64,000 bases of DNA from JBBECE01 sp040881985 (lineage in GTDB: Bacteria > Pseudomonadota > Alphaproteobacteria > Rhizobiales > Devosiaceae): the NCBI GenBank assembly GCA_040881985.1, contig JBBECE010000032.1, positions 1-64,000 of the forward strand, written 5' to 3'. Below the pieces are notes generated by a model. The model saw only the letters and a program-made list of their open reading frames with translations, had not been told where the DNA came from and searched no databases. A program made the position numbers and the translations under genes. This document shows, in pieces, positions 52,327-59,392 of the stretch; the stretch's first letter is position 1; each line of letters starts with the position of its first letter.

Positions 52327-54213
52327 ATGTCCCCCGTGCAGCTGGACAATTACGCGACCGGCATCGCGCGCCGCATCCTCGGCGCAGCGTGCGAGACCAA
52401 TACCGAGGCGAAGCGGATCGTCCACGACGCGCTGGCCGCGGGGGTCGACCCGATGCAGCGGTTCGCCCGGGTCGCGGGGCAGTCCGAAGCGGTGGTCTTT
52501 GCGCGGGCGGCCGAAGCGATCGGGCTGGTGTTCGTCGAGGCGGTGCCGGAGGCGGTCAAGCTCAAGGGAGGCGGGGCGGAGATCGACCGGCTGGCGAAGG
52601 TGCAGTCGGTCCGCGGGGTCCTGTTCGACCGCGAGGTGCTGTTCGTCGCCCCCGGATTCCAGCGGCTGGTCGCGCTCGGGCGGCGGGTGAGGCGCGAGCC
52701 GGATATGGCGCGGCAAGTCTGCCTCGTCCCGCCGCGGCAGTTGCGGGCCCACCTGGCGCGGCTTTATGCCGAAGGGCTGACCCGGCGGGCGCTCACCCGG
52801 CTGGCGGCGCGCTGGCCGCATGCGAGCGCGCATCGCGAATTGACGCTCAAGGTGCGGGCGGGGTTCGCGGCGCTGCTGCTCGCGGCGGCGATCCTCGCCG
52901 CGCTCCTGCCCGAGCTGGTCCTCGGCGTCGTCGCTCCGATCCTGGCGGTGCTCTATCTCGCGCCGGCCGCCCTGCGGCTGATCGCGGCGCTGCTCGGCAC
53001 TTTCAACCCGGTGCGCGAGGCGATCCCGCGGCTCGCCGAGGCGGAGCTTCCCGCCTATTCGGTGATGGTGCCGCTGCGCGACGAGGCGGAACTGGTGCCG
53101 CAGCTCGTCAATGCGATGCTGGCGCTCGACTATCCGCGCGACCGGCTCGACATCAAGTTTATCGTCGAGCAGGCCAGCCGCGAGACCGTCGAGGCGGTCC
53201 GCGAGCATCTGTGGCGCGGGCCGTTCGAGCTCGTCGAGGTCCCCGACGGGCAGCCCCTCACCAAGCCGAAGGCGCTGAATTTCGCGTTGCCGCTCGCGAC
53301 CGGCGAACTGCTGGTAATTTTCGACGCCGAGGACGTGCCCGAGCCCGATCAGTTGCGGCTCGCGGCGGCCAAGTTCGCGGCGCATCACGAGCTCGACTGC
53401 CTGCAGGCCGAGCTGGTCATCGACAATGCGCCGGAGAGCCTGCTGACGGCGCTGTTCACCGCCGAGTACGCGGCGCAGTTCGGACTGATCCTGCCGGCGC
53501 TGGCGATGCTCGGCCTGCCGATGCCGCTCGGGGGGACAAGCAATCATTTCCGCATGCGGGCGCTGATCGAGGCCGGCGGCTGGGACAGCTACAACGTCAC
53601 CGAGGACGCCGACCTCGGGGTGCGGCTGGCGCGGCTCCGCTACCGCTGCGGCACGCTGGTTTCGGCGACCTACGAGGAGGCGCCGGTGACGCTCGGGGGC
53701 TGGCTCACGCAGCGCACGCGCTGGATGAAGGGCTGGATGCAAACCCTGATCGTCCACAATCAGAAGCCGCTGAAGCTCCTAGAGGACTTGGGGCTGCTGC
53801 GGTTTCTGGCTTTCGAGATTTATGTGGGCGGGCTGGTGTTCACCGCGCCGGTGCACGCGCTGTTCGTCGGGTTGCTCGCCTGGCGCGTCGGCACGGGCGG
53901 CGGTGAATGGGCGCTGCGGGGCGACTACTGGTCGGTGTTTTTCGCTACCGTGCTGGTGCTGGGCTATGCGAGCGCCATCCTCATCGCGCTGTTGGGACTG
54001 AAGCGGTTCGGGCGGCTAAAGCTCGGCTGGGCGCAGATTTTGCTCCCGCTCTACTGGATTCTGACGAGCCTCGCGGCGATCCGGGCGGGGGTGCAGCTGG
54101 TGACCAACCCGTTCGTTTGGGAGAAGACCCGCCACGCCCGGACGAAGCTCGAACGGCGGCGGTTCGCGGCGAGGACGGATGGCGCGCTACCGCGCGAGAT
54201 CGAGGCGACCTGA
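52327..54213 (+). CDS. Membrane GT2 glycosyltransferase with an N-terminal type II secretion E-N-like domain
   Basis: 628 aa from the ATG at 52327 (AGCAGG upstream). Residues 1-~120 resemble the N-terminal domain of GspE/MshE (LDNYATGIARRILGAAC, MQRFARVAGQSE, RAAEAIGLVFVEAV). Two membrane helices follow near 180-235. The GT2 domain shows VMVPLRDEAELVPQLVNAM, the DAED sugar-nucleotide motif, TEDADLGVRLAR, and QRTRWMKGWMQT (QxxRW). Further C-terminal helices follow. This is a BcsA-like processive or lipid-linked sugar transferase type; the product is unknown. Confidence 0.88.
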   Translation: MSPVQLDNYATGIARRILGAACETNTEAKRIVHDALAAGVDPMQRFARVAGQSEAVVFARAAEAIGLVFVEAVPEAVKLKGGGAEIDRLAKVQSVRGVLFDREVLFVAPGFQRLVALGRRVRREPDMARQVCLVPPRQLRAHLARLYAEGLTRRALTRLAARWPHASAHRELTLKVRAGFAALLLAAAILAALLPELVLGVVAPILAVLYLAPAALRLIAALLGTFNPVREAIPRLAEAELPAYSVMVPLRDEAELVPQLVNAMLALDYPRDRLDIKFIVEQASRETVEAVREHLWRGPFELVEVPDGQPLTKPKALNFALPLATGELLVIFDAEDVPEPDQLRLAAAKFAAHHELDCLQAELVIDNAPESLLTALFTAEYAAQFGLILPALAMLGLPMPLGGTSNHFRMRALIEAGGWDSYNVTEDADLGVRLARLRYRCGTLVSATYEEAPVTLGGWLTQRTRWMKGWMQTLIVHNQKPLKLLEDLGLLRFLAFEIYVGGLVFTAPVHALFVGLLAWRVGTGGGEWALRGDYWSVFFATVLVLGYASAILIALLGLKRFGRLKLGWAQILLPLYWILTSLAAIRAGVQLVTNPFVWEKTRHARTKLERRRFAARTDGALPREIEAT

Positions 54214-54222
54214 AGCCGGGCG

Positions 54223-54540
54223 TCAGCCCGCCAGCCGCGGCCGTTCTCGCGATCTTGTGCCACCGTTCAGGACTTCCCGATAGGGCGCTGGCCGCGCCCC
54301 TTCGGTCTCGCCGCAATCCTGCAATGCGCGGCACCCTTCCAGTTCGGCCAGCAAGCCAGTGACATTGGCCTCGATCGCCTCGGCCATCGCGCCCACCGCC
54401 AGACCCCCTTCCTCGTCGCGCTGGAACAGTCCGTCGGCCATCAATGAGACTGCGTGGGTTTGGGCGAGGATGTTGTTGAGCCCGCTTTCGAATCTGTCGG
54501 CGAATTCGGCAAGCGTGAGTGAGTTTTCGGGATGCGCCAT
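54223..54540 (-). CDS. Small hypothetical protein downstream of a palindrome
   Basis: 105 aa from the ATG at 54540, with an excellent AGGAGG ribosome site 6 nt upstream. The protein (MAHPENSLTLAEFADRFESG...) is helical and acidic with two Cys near residue 75, and I recognise no family. It could be a small regulator or partner protein. It is divergent from the LuxR-type gene and ends 9 bp from the convergent glycosyltransferase stop. Confidence 0.65.
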   Translation of the reverse strand: MAHPENSLTLAEFADRFESGLNNILAQTHAVSLMADGLFQRDEEGGLAVGAMAEAIEANVTGLLAELEGCRALQDCGETEGARPAPYREVLNGGTRSRERPRLAG

Positions 54541-54550
54541 TCGGGCCTCC

Positions 54551-54568
54551 TGATCCGGAACCGGATCA
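54551..54568. promoter_or_regulatory. 18-bp perfect palindrome, lux-box-sized candidate operator
   Basis: TGATCCGGAACCGGATCA: 8-bp arms around AA. It abuts the ribosome site of the 54540 gene. Its length and symmetry resemble lux boxes, and a LuxR-type gene starts 278 bp away. The rest of 54569-54845 holds no gene I can support; a TTGACA at 54702 may belong to the luxR promoter. Confidence 0.5.
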
Positions 54569-54845
54569 GGCATCACGGTAGGTTCCGTTGGGCGAATGCC
54601 CCATTGGGACAACTCCCATCCCGGAATCCTGGGCGAGCACACTTCGAAAGATATCGGCATTAAATATCAACTGGTTATGCGACCTTCACGTTTATTTGAA
54701 ATTGACAAAATGTCGCACCCGCCGCAACAATCAAGACGAGACGGCACGCGATTCCTTTGCATTGGATGTGAACCAGCCGAAGGCCGGCGAGCTATAGCGC
54801 CGCCCCAATGTTTGTTGTTGCGCCGGGACAGGGGCAGCATCGGCA

Positions 54846-55553
54846 ATGCAGCAGGTTTTCGAACAAGCCTACGAACAGCTCCGCAACGCCGCTAGCCGCG
54901 ACGACCTTGTGACGGTGATCGGCAAGGTCGCTTTCGCCTTCGGATTTCGCAGCGCCTACGCGGTCGAATTCGACATCGAAAAGTCGCTGATCATCGACGC
55001 CATCGACACGGTTCCGGGGCGGATCAAGTTCTTCGAGGAATACCATCGCACCAACATGAAGCGGCTGCACAAGCCGTGGCAGAGCTACCTCAACGGTCCG
55101 TCCCTGAATGAGCTAAAGCCGGAACGGCTGCTGCACGCGCACCCGGACTATCAGGCGTTCTGCGAGCGCTGCGACATCGCCTCGCTATGGATGGTGATGA
55201 TCACCTATTCCGGCCAATGGGTCGCCTCGGTCGGCTTTAGCGGCGAGCCGAACCACGTCACCCGCAGCGACAAACTGGCGCTACGGATGTTCTCGTACAA
55301 TCTCATCGCGCATTTGCGGTATTTGCGAACGCGCGAGGAGCGCCAATATGTTGAAACGCAAGCCCTGAGCCGGCGCGAACGGGAGGTGCTCGACCTTGCC
55401 TCGCAGGGCATGACCTCGCCGCAGATTGCCAAGCAGCTCTCGATCGCGGTGAGGACCGCCAACCAGCATTTCGAGAACGCCGCCCTGAAGCTCGGCACCC
55501 GCAACCGCGCCCACACCATCGCCGAGGCGATCCGACATCAGCTGCTGGGATGA
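54846..55553 (+). CDS. LuxR-family transcriptional regulator
   Basis: 235 aa. Residues 1-165 form an N-terminal sensing domain with the general shape of autoinducer-binding domains (TVIGKVAFAFGFRSAYAVEF, IASLWMVMITYSGQW). The Asp-Pro pair and other usual AHL contacts are not seen, so a different ligand is likely. Residues 173-235 carry the LuxR helix-turn-helix (LSRREREVLDLASQGMTSPQ, VRTANQHFENAALKLG). No luxI synthase gene is in the window, so it is an orphan. Confidence 0.88.
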   Translation: MQQVFEQAYEQLRNAASRDDLVTVIGKVAFAFGFRSAYAVEFDIEKSLIIDAIDTVPGRIKFFEEYHRTNMKRLHKPWQSYLNGPSLNELKPERLLHAHPDYQAFCERCDIASLWMVMITYSGQWVASVGFSGEPNHVTRSDKLALRMFSYNLIAHLRYLRTREERQYVETQALSRREREVLDLASQGMTSPQIAKQLSIAVRTANQHFENAALKLGTRNRAHTIAEAIRHQLLG

Positions 55554-55558
55554 AGGTC

Positions 55559-55632
55559 TGGAGCGGGCGAAGGGAATCGAACCCTCGTCGTAAGCTTGGG
55601 AAGCTTCTGCTCTACCATTGAGCTACGCCCGC
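55559..55632 (-). tRNA. tRNA-Gly (CCC)
   Basis: 74 nt on the minus strand. Acceptor GCGGGCG pairs with CGCCCGC, D-arm AGCTCAATGGTAGAGC, anticodon loop TTCCCAA (anticodon CCC), T-loop TTCGATT, encoded CCA. It marks the left end of the accessory patch. Confidence 0.96.
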
Positions 55633-55778
55633 ACATCAGGGACTTTCGCCATCTCCTGACTGTCGTTTGGCACTTTTTTGGCACTGCCTTGCGACGCGCG
55701 AGACTTACTGGTTTTCAAGGGCGGCTTCAAGCGCAGGTTGCTCCCAGGCAGGTAGCGACGGGACAAGGACGACATTGC

Positions 55779-56019
55779 TCAGTACTCCTCGGCGAGCATC
55801 ACCGTGAGCACACGGCGGGTTGCGCCGATCTTGGTCGAATCCTCTGATCCATAGAGCATCGTAGTAGTCGATCTTCCGGAAGTGCTGGCGGTCGCCAAGG
55901 CACAGACCGCCGAAGTCATGCTCCTGGTTGGGATCGTTGTCGTCGTCGAAGACCGGGGACTCGCGCACGGCCAAAGGGCAGCGTAGAAGGACGACGCGTG
56001 TGAGCCCCAGGATGGCCAT
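55779..56019 (-). pseudogene. Frameshifted remnant of a DUF3768 gene
   Basis: One frame gives DDDNDPNQEHDFGGLC then FRKIDYYDAL, clearly DUF3768 (family pattern: FDxxNDPxxEHDFG...KIDYYD). Just after IDYYD the family sequence continues in another frame as YGSEDSTKIGATRRVLTVML, ending AEEY and a stop at 55779. So a frameshifting deletion lies near 55862. The region before DDDNDP is also degenerate. DUF3768 genes are common on rhizobial plasmids and islands. The rest of 55633-56185 shows no other gene. Confidence 0.65.
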
Positions 56020-56185
56020 CAGGGCACAAACTCCACTCCCTCGGCCAATGCAGCCAATCGCACCGGTCGCGTGCCGTGAAGCAAGCTCTGTCCCAATCTG
56101 CGCGATCCAAAGTGCGGGGATTATGCACTTTGCAAGCCCCGCTGTGGTTTGATAGCGTCACGCAAAGATATTTTGGAGATTTGCG

Positions 56186-57184
56186 ATGCCACTTACCTAT
56201 CGACCCGTCCTCAAGTCCAAGTCTGGTGAAGCTACCGCGCTTCAACACCTCTCCAACGCTGCAAAACAGCGCACCACGCCATTAGTAGTGATGGTAGCTA
56301 GGCCGCCTGCAACATTTGCGGATAGGATCGGCGACGCTTGGGAGGGGCTACCGTTTGCACTGGACGGTCGCTTCAATGCTGACGCGACAGGATCTACCAG
56401 TGCGTTCAAATCAATGTTTGAGACGCTGGGGAAGGCGGGAGTGCTGGTTGCTCCTTGTGTGTCCCAACGAGCGGACGCCGCCTACCTATCTGCGGTGAAT
56501 GCAGCCATCGGGAAATACGCTGGCGGTTTGGTAGTGAAATCCACTCTTGCAGACCTGCCAGCCGTTACCGAGTGGGTGCACGGTCAAGGTTGGGCCGTCG
56601 AAAACGTGGACCTAGTTGTCACCTTTGGAGATATTGCAAGTTTGCCGTCCGACGCCTTCCAAAAGCTCTCCGCTCAAGAGCTCACGAATCATGTCAACCA
56701 CGATCACGGCTGGCGATCTGTTACTGCCACAGCCTCTTCAGCTCCCAAGGATCATGGGGGACTGGCAACCGGGCGCAATGTGATACCGCGAAGAGAGTGG
56801 GCACTTTGGAAGCACCTGAGTAGCGCATTTGGCTCAGAGCTTGACTATGGCGACACTGGCCATGTCCACCCCAGCCTTGAAGAACCGCCCGGATATGTAA
56901 TGGCGCGCGCTACGGTAAGCGCCAGGTACACGGTTGATGACGAATGGGTCATATTGAAGGGCCGGTCAACACAAGGCCAACATGGGAAACCCATGCCGAC
57001 ACAGTATCAGGGTCATGCTAAGGCGCTCTTCAAGGAGAGCCAGTTTGGCGGACTCACCAATTGTTGGGGCGACCAGCAGATCGAAGCGATTGCCAAAGGC
57101 GCTCCCAAAGCTGGCAATCGAACGACGTGGGCTTCAATCAGCATGAACAGGCATATTGAACTAGTTGCCGACAGGCTCCCCTAG
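56186..57184 (+). CDS. Beta-family protein (sce7725-like)
   Basis: 332 aa with GGAG 7 nt upstream of the ATG. The opening PLTYRPVLKSKSGEATALQH matches the phage beta-protein family (Y-P-LK-K-GE-AL). Further blocks are TLGKAGVLVAPCVS, HGWRSVTATASSAPKD and the C-terminal QYQGHAKALFKESQFGG. The function is unknown; such proteins are often encoded beside sce7726 proteins in accessory islands. The gene is lower in G+C than core genes. Its 3' end overlaps the convergent nuclease-like gene by 24 bp. Confidence 0.75.
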   Translation: MPLTYRPVLKSKSGEATALQHLSNAAKQRTTPLVVMVARPPATFADRIGDAWEGLPFALDGRFNADATGSTSAFKSMFETLGKAGVLVAPCVSQRADAAYLSAVNAAIGKYAGGLVVKSTLADLPAVTEWVHGQGWAVENVDLVVTFGDIASLPSDAFQKLSAQELTNHVNHDHGWRSVTATASSAPKDHGGLATGRNVIPRREWALWKHLSSAFGSELDYGDTGHVHPSLEEPPGYVMARATVSARYTVDDEWVILKGRSTQGQHGKPMPTQYQGHAKALFKESQFGGLTNCWGDQQIEAIAKGAPKAGNRTTWASISMNRHIELVADRLP

Positions 57185-57745
57185 CCAACCCTGCCGCGAC
57201 TTGAGGGTCTGCCTCACCTCACCGCAGAGTGTCCGCATCGGGAGACACGCTGCCAAGCGCATCGCCAGAAGTTCAGCGCGCTTGGTCCGAAAGCCTTTGT
57301 CCAACCCGTGTTTCGCGAGAACAGTGAGCGCTTCAGATCGCCAAAGCAACCGGGCAACCTGCAAGGCATCAATGGCCGGATTGAGTTCCGGTGGTCGCGT
57401 TTCCCGCAAGTGCACAGAGCCGTGTTGTCCCGCGCTCTCTGCTACGGTCACGCCCCACCAAGCGGGAACACGCTCCAAAATCCGATCAACATGGCGGGTT
57501 GCAGCAACCAAAATTACGCGGTCGAATACCTGATTGTAGAGTTCGGCCTGTTTATCCAGACGTTGAAGGGTGTCTCGATCGCTCTTCAGTTCGTATCCGG
57601 TCAGCTCGCCGTTGATCACGGCGATGTCAATGCGCGCCGATCCCGCCCAGATGCCCATTTCATCTACGATGCGCGTACGGACATCTCCGGCATATTTTTT
57701 TGCCAAGGCCGCCTTCACCGCCAAGCGGACATCAAAATCACGCAT
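57161..57745 (-). CDS. sce7726-family protein with a PD-(D/E)XK nuclease-like core
   Basis: 194 aa. After an N-terminal helix (DFDVRLAVKAALAKKYAGD) come Glu29, ARIDIAVINGELTGYELKSD with Asp40, Glu52 and Lys54 (D...ExK), and then QRLDKQAELYNQVFDRVILV. This is the active-site layout of PD-(D/E)XK nucleases. The family is usually found with a beta/sce7725-type partner, as here, and is suspected to act in phage or plasmid defence. Activity is inferred. Confidence 0.75.
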   Translation of the reverse strand: MRDFDVRLAVKAALAKKYAGDVRTRIVDEMGIWAGSARIDIAVINGELTGYELKSDRDTLQRLDKQAELYNQVFDRVILVAATRHVDRILERVPAWWGVTVAESAGQHGSVHLRETRPPELNPAIDALQVARLLWRSEALTVLAKHGLDKGFRTKRAELLAMRLAACLPMRTLCGEVRQTLKSRQGWLGEPVGN

Positions 57746-57794
57746 GGGGGGGCAGGCTAACCGAAATGGTTAAGCAAAGGTGCCACACTCAGCA

Positions 57795-57932
57795 CTATTT
57801 TTTGACCTTCTTCGTGCCACTCTTGGGGCGCTTTGCGATTCGGCGCAATTTGTCAGCGAAGACCTCTTCATCTTCATCCGCCCCTAGTTCGCGGGCCTTG
57901 TCGATGAACCGTTGGCGCTGACTACTCTTCAA
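57795..57932 (-). CDS. Small basic protein overlapping the RelE-like gene, possible antitoxin
   Basis: 45 aa starting with TTG at 57932 (LKSSQRQRFIDKARELGADE, then EEVFADKLRRIAKR and a Lys-rich tail). Its start overlaps the RelE-like stop by 11 bp, so it is translated from the same message. Short proteins with this RFIDKARELG-DE pattern follow toxin-like genes in other alphaproteobacteria. The antitoxin role is inferred from position. Confidence 0.55.
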   Translation of the reverse strand: MKSSQRQRFIDKARELGADEDEEVFADKLRRIAKRPKSGTKKVKK

Positions 57933-58221
57933 GGGGGCTGGCTTCTTCTGCTCGGATGCCAATCAAGTTCACCTCATTCTCATCGCAGGTGTAGACAACC
58001 GTCACCTCAGGCGTTCCAGCTACGGGATCGCTGCCGAAGCGGTAGAGGTGATACAGAGTCCCCTTCACCTGTCGTTTTAGGCTTTTCAGCTTGTCACAAC
58101 GCCGTGCCAGCACCCACTCAATGGCGTCGAGGAGCTCCTCGAATCGTTCGTACTCTTCGCAGAGCCGGTCGCACTCTTCGGAAACGTCGTCTTCTATAGG
58201 GAACCGAACTAGGGTTTGCAA
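57922..58221 (-). CDS. RelE/ParE-like toxin candidate
   Basis: 99 aa from a TTG at 58221 (LQTLVRFPIEDDVSEECDRL). No ATG gives a reasonable length: the ATG further upstream would pass through the tRNA-like fragment. The C-terminal strands (GTLYHLYRFGSDPVAGTPEV, TVVYTCDENEVNLIGIRAEE) have the pattern of RelE/ParE/HigB toxins. The central helix contains EEYERFEELLDAIEWVLARR. It is followed, overlapping, by a small basic protein. The start is uncertain. Confidence 0.55.
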   Translation of the reverse strand: MQTLVRFPIEDDVSEECDRLCEEYERFEELLDAIEWVLARRCDKLKSLKRQVKGTLYHLYRFGSDPVAGTPEVTVVYTCDENEVNLIGIRAEEASPLEE

Positions 58222-58259
58222 GGTATAGAATGCCCCAAAGTGCGCTCTTCGGCAGGATA

Positions 58260-58288
58260 TGGGTGCGACAGGGGTTGAACCTACGACC
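58260..58288 (-). other. tRNA 3'-end fragment (T-arm plus acceptor strand), possible att remnant
   Basis: On the minus strand GTAGG-TTCAACC-CCTGT (58284-58268) forms a T-arm with a canonical TTCAA loop. It is followed by CGCACCC, the length of an acceptor 3' strand, and an A at the discriminator position; no CCA follows and no 5' half is present. It lies between the toxin-like gene and pcaB, at the right edge of the accessory patch. It does not match the tRNA-Gly at 55559. Confidence 0.4.
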
Positions 58289-58331
58289 AACGCCAGCGTC
58301 GCAGGGGCCGCGTTCATCTGCCAGGGTGGCC

Positions 58332-59378
58332 TCAGGGCCGAAACTTGATTTGGCCCGCCAGTTTGATGGCTAGGCGGAGGGCGGCTGCCGTGGCGACGAG
58401 CATCGCCGGCAGCGTCATCCATTCGAGGGTCCAGGCAGAACCAGATCGCTCGTTCTCATGGACCAGCGCTTGATGGAGAGAGCCGACAAGTCCAGCGTTG
58501 TAGCGGGCGAGAGCGACGAGGAGTTCTGCATTCACGGGGTTCGACTTGTGGGCCATGGCGGAGGAGCCCCCTCCGTCTGCCAGCTCGATCGCGGCAACTT
58601 CCGTCTGGGCCAGAAGAGCCACATCGGCACCGAATTTTCCGAGTGAACCCGTCAGCAGCGAAAGGAGAGATCCGAAGGCGACGATTGGGTCTCGCGTGGA
58701 GTGCCACGGCTCAGCAACGCCAAGATCGAGCGTCTTTGCCAGCCCCCGCGCAACAGCGTCACCCCTCCCGCCGAAGCTCGAGCGGTCGCCCACCGGGCCG
58801 CCGAGTTGAACGACGAGGAGTTGTCTCCGGATGCCAGCTAGGGCCTCGCGGTGCCGACCGAGCGGTTCGACCCAAGTCTTGATCTTTTCCGCGCCCGTGA
58901 ACGACAACGCGGCCTGCATTCGGGTGTGCGCCATCAACGGCACTCTCCCCGATTTGTCGTTCAGGGTGCCGAGAGCCGCCCGCAGCATTGCGATGCGGTC
59001 GAGGTACACAGGGATAATCCGGGCAAGCTGCAAAACCAACGCGGTGTCGATGGCATCCTGACTTGTGGCGCCATGATGCACTGCAGAACCGTGGGGTTCG
59101 CCGATGGCGTCCCGCAACTGTCGGATCAGGGCGGGCACCACTACGCCGTCCTGCGCCAGTCCGCGGGCGAGATCGTCCCAGTCGGGCTGGAATCGATCGA
59201 TTGTCGCCGCAATCGCCGTGGCAGCACTTTCGCTGATCAATCCTGAGGCTGCCTCGGCCTCGGCGAGGGCGCGCTCGAAGGCGAGCAACCCATGCAGTTG
59301 CGCAGTGTCGGAAAGCAGTGCCTCCACCTCGTCGTCCCCGACAAGGGCGCTCAGCAGGCTGCGTCGAGGCTCTGACAT
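58332..59378 (-). CDS. pcaB: 3-carboxy-cis,cis-muconate cycloisomerase
   Basis: 348 aa from the ATG at 59378 (AAGGAG upstream). Fumarase/aspartase superfamily: VHHGATSQDAIDTALVLQLA, and the signature GGSSAMAHKSNPVNAE near residue 265, where the usual MPxKxNP has Ala for Pro. Start MSEPRRSLLSALVGDDEVEA is typical of PcaB. It lactonises carboxymuconate to gamma-carboxymuconolactone. Last gene of the pca operon, 14 bp after pcaF. Confidence 0.92.
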   Translation of the reverse strand: MSEPRRSLLSALVGDDEVEALLSDTAQLHGLLAFERALAEAEAASGLISESAATAIAATIDRFQPDWDDLARGLAQDGVVVPALIRQLRDAIGEPHGSAVHHGATSQDAIDTALVLQLARIIPVYLDRIAMLRAALGTLNDKSGRVPLMAHTRMQAALSFTGAEKIKTWVEPLGRHREALAGIRRQLLVVQLGGPVGDRSSFGGRGDAVARGLAKTLDLGVAEPWHSTRDPIVAFGSLLSLLTGSLGKFGADVALLAQTEVAAIELADGGGSSAMAHKSNPVNAELLVALARYNAGLVGSLHQALVHENERSGSAWTLEWMTLPAMLVATAAALRLAIKLAGQIKFRP

Positions 59379-59392
59379 GTGGGGCGGCTCCT

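Noticed and set aside
49182..54000. Very long plus-strand frames of 746 and 728 aa opposite lysK and out of frame with the glycosyltransferase
   Set aside because: Both are shadows: lysK (HIGH and KISKS) and the GT2 protein (DAED, QxxRW) explain the DNA; the shadow proteins are Arg/Gly-rich without motifs.
55559..55632. Direct repeat of the tRNA-Gly 3' end as attR
   Set aside because: I looked through 55640-58330 for a copy of its T-arm and acceptor sequence and saw none; the fragment at 58260 is from a different tRNA.
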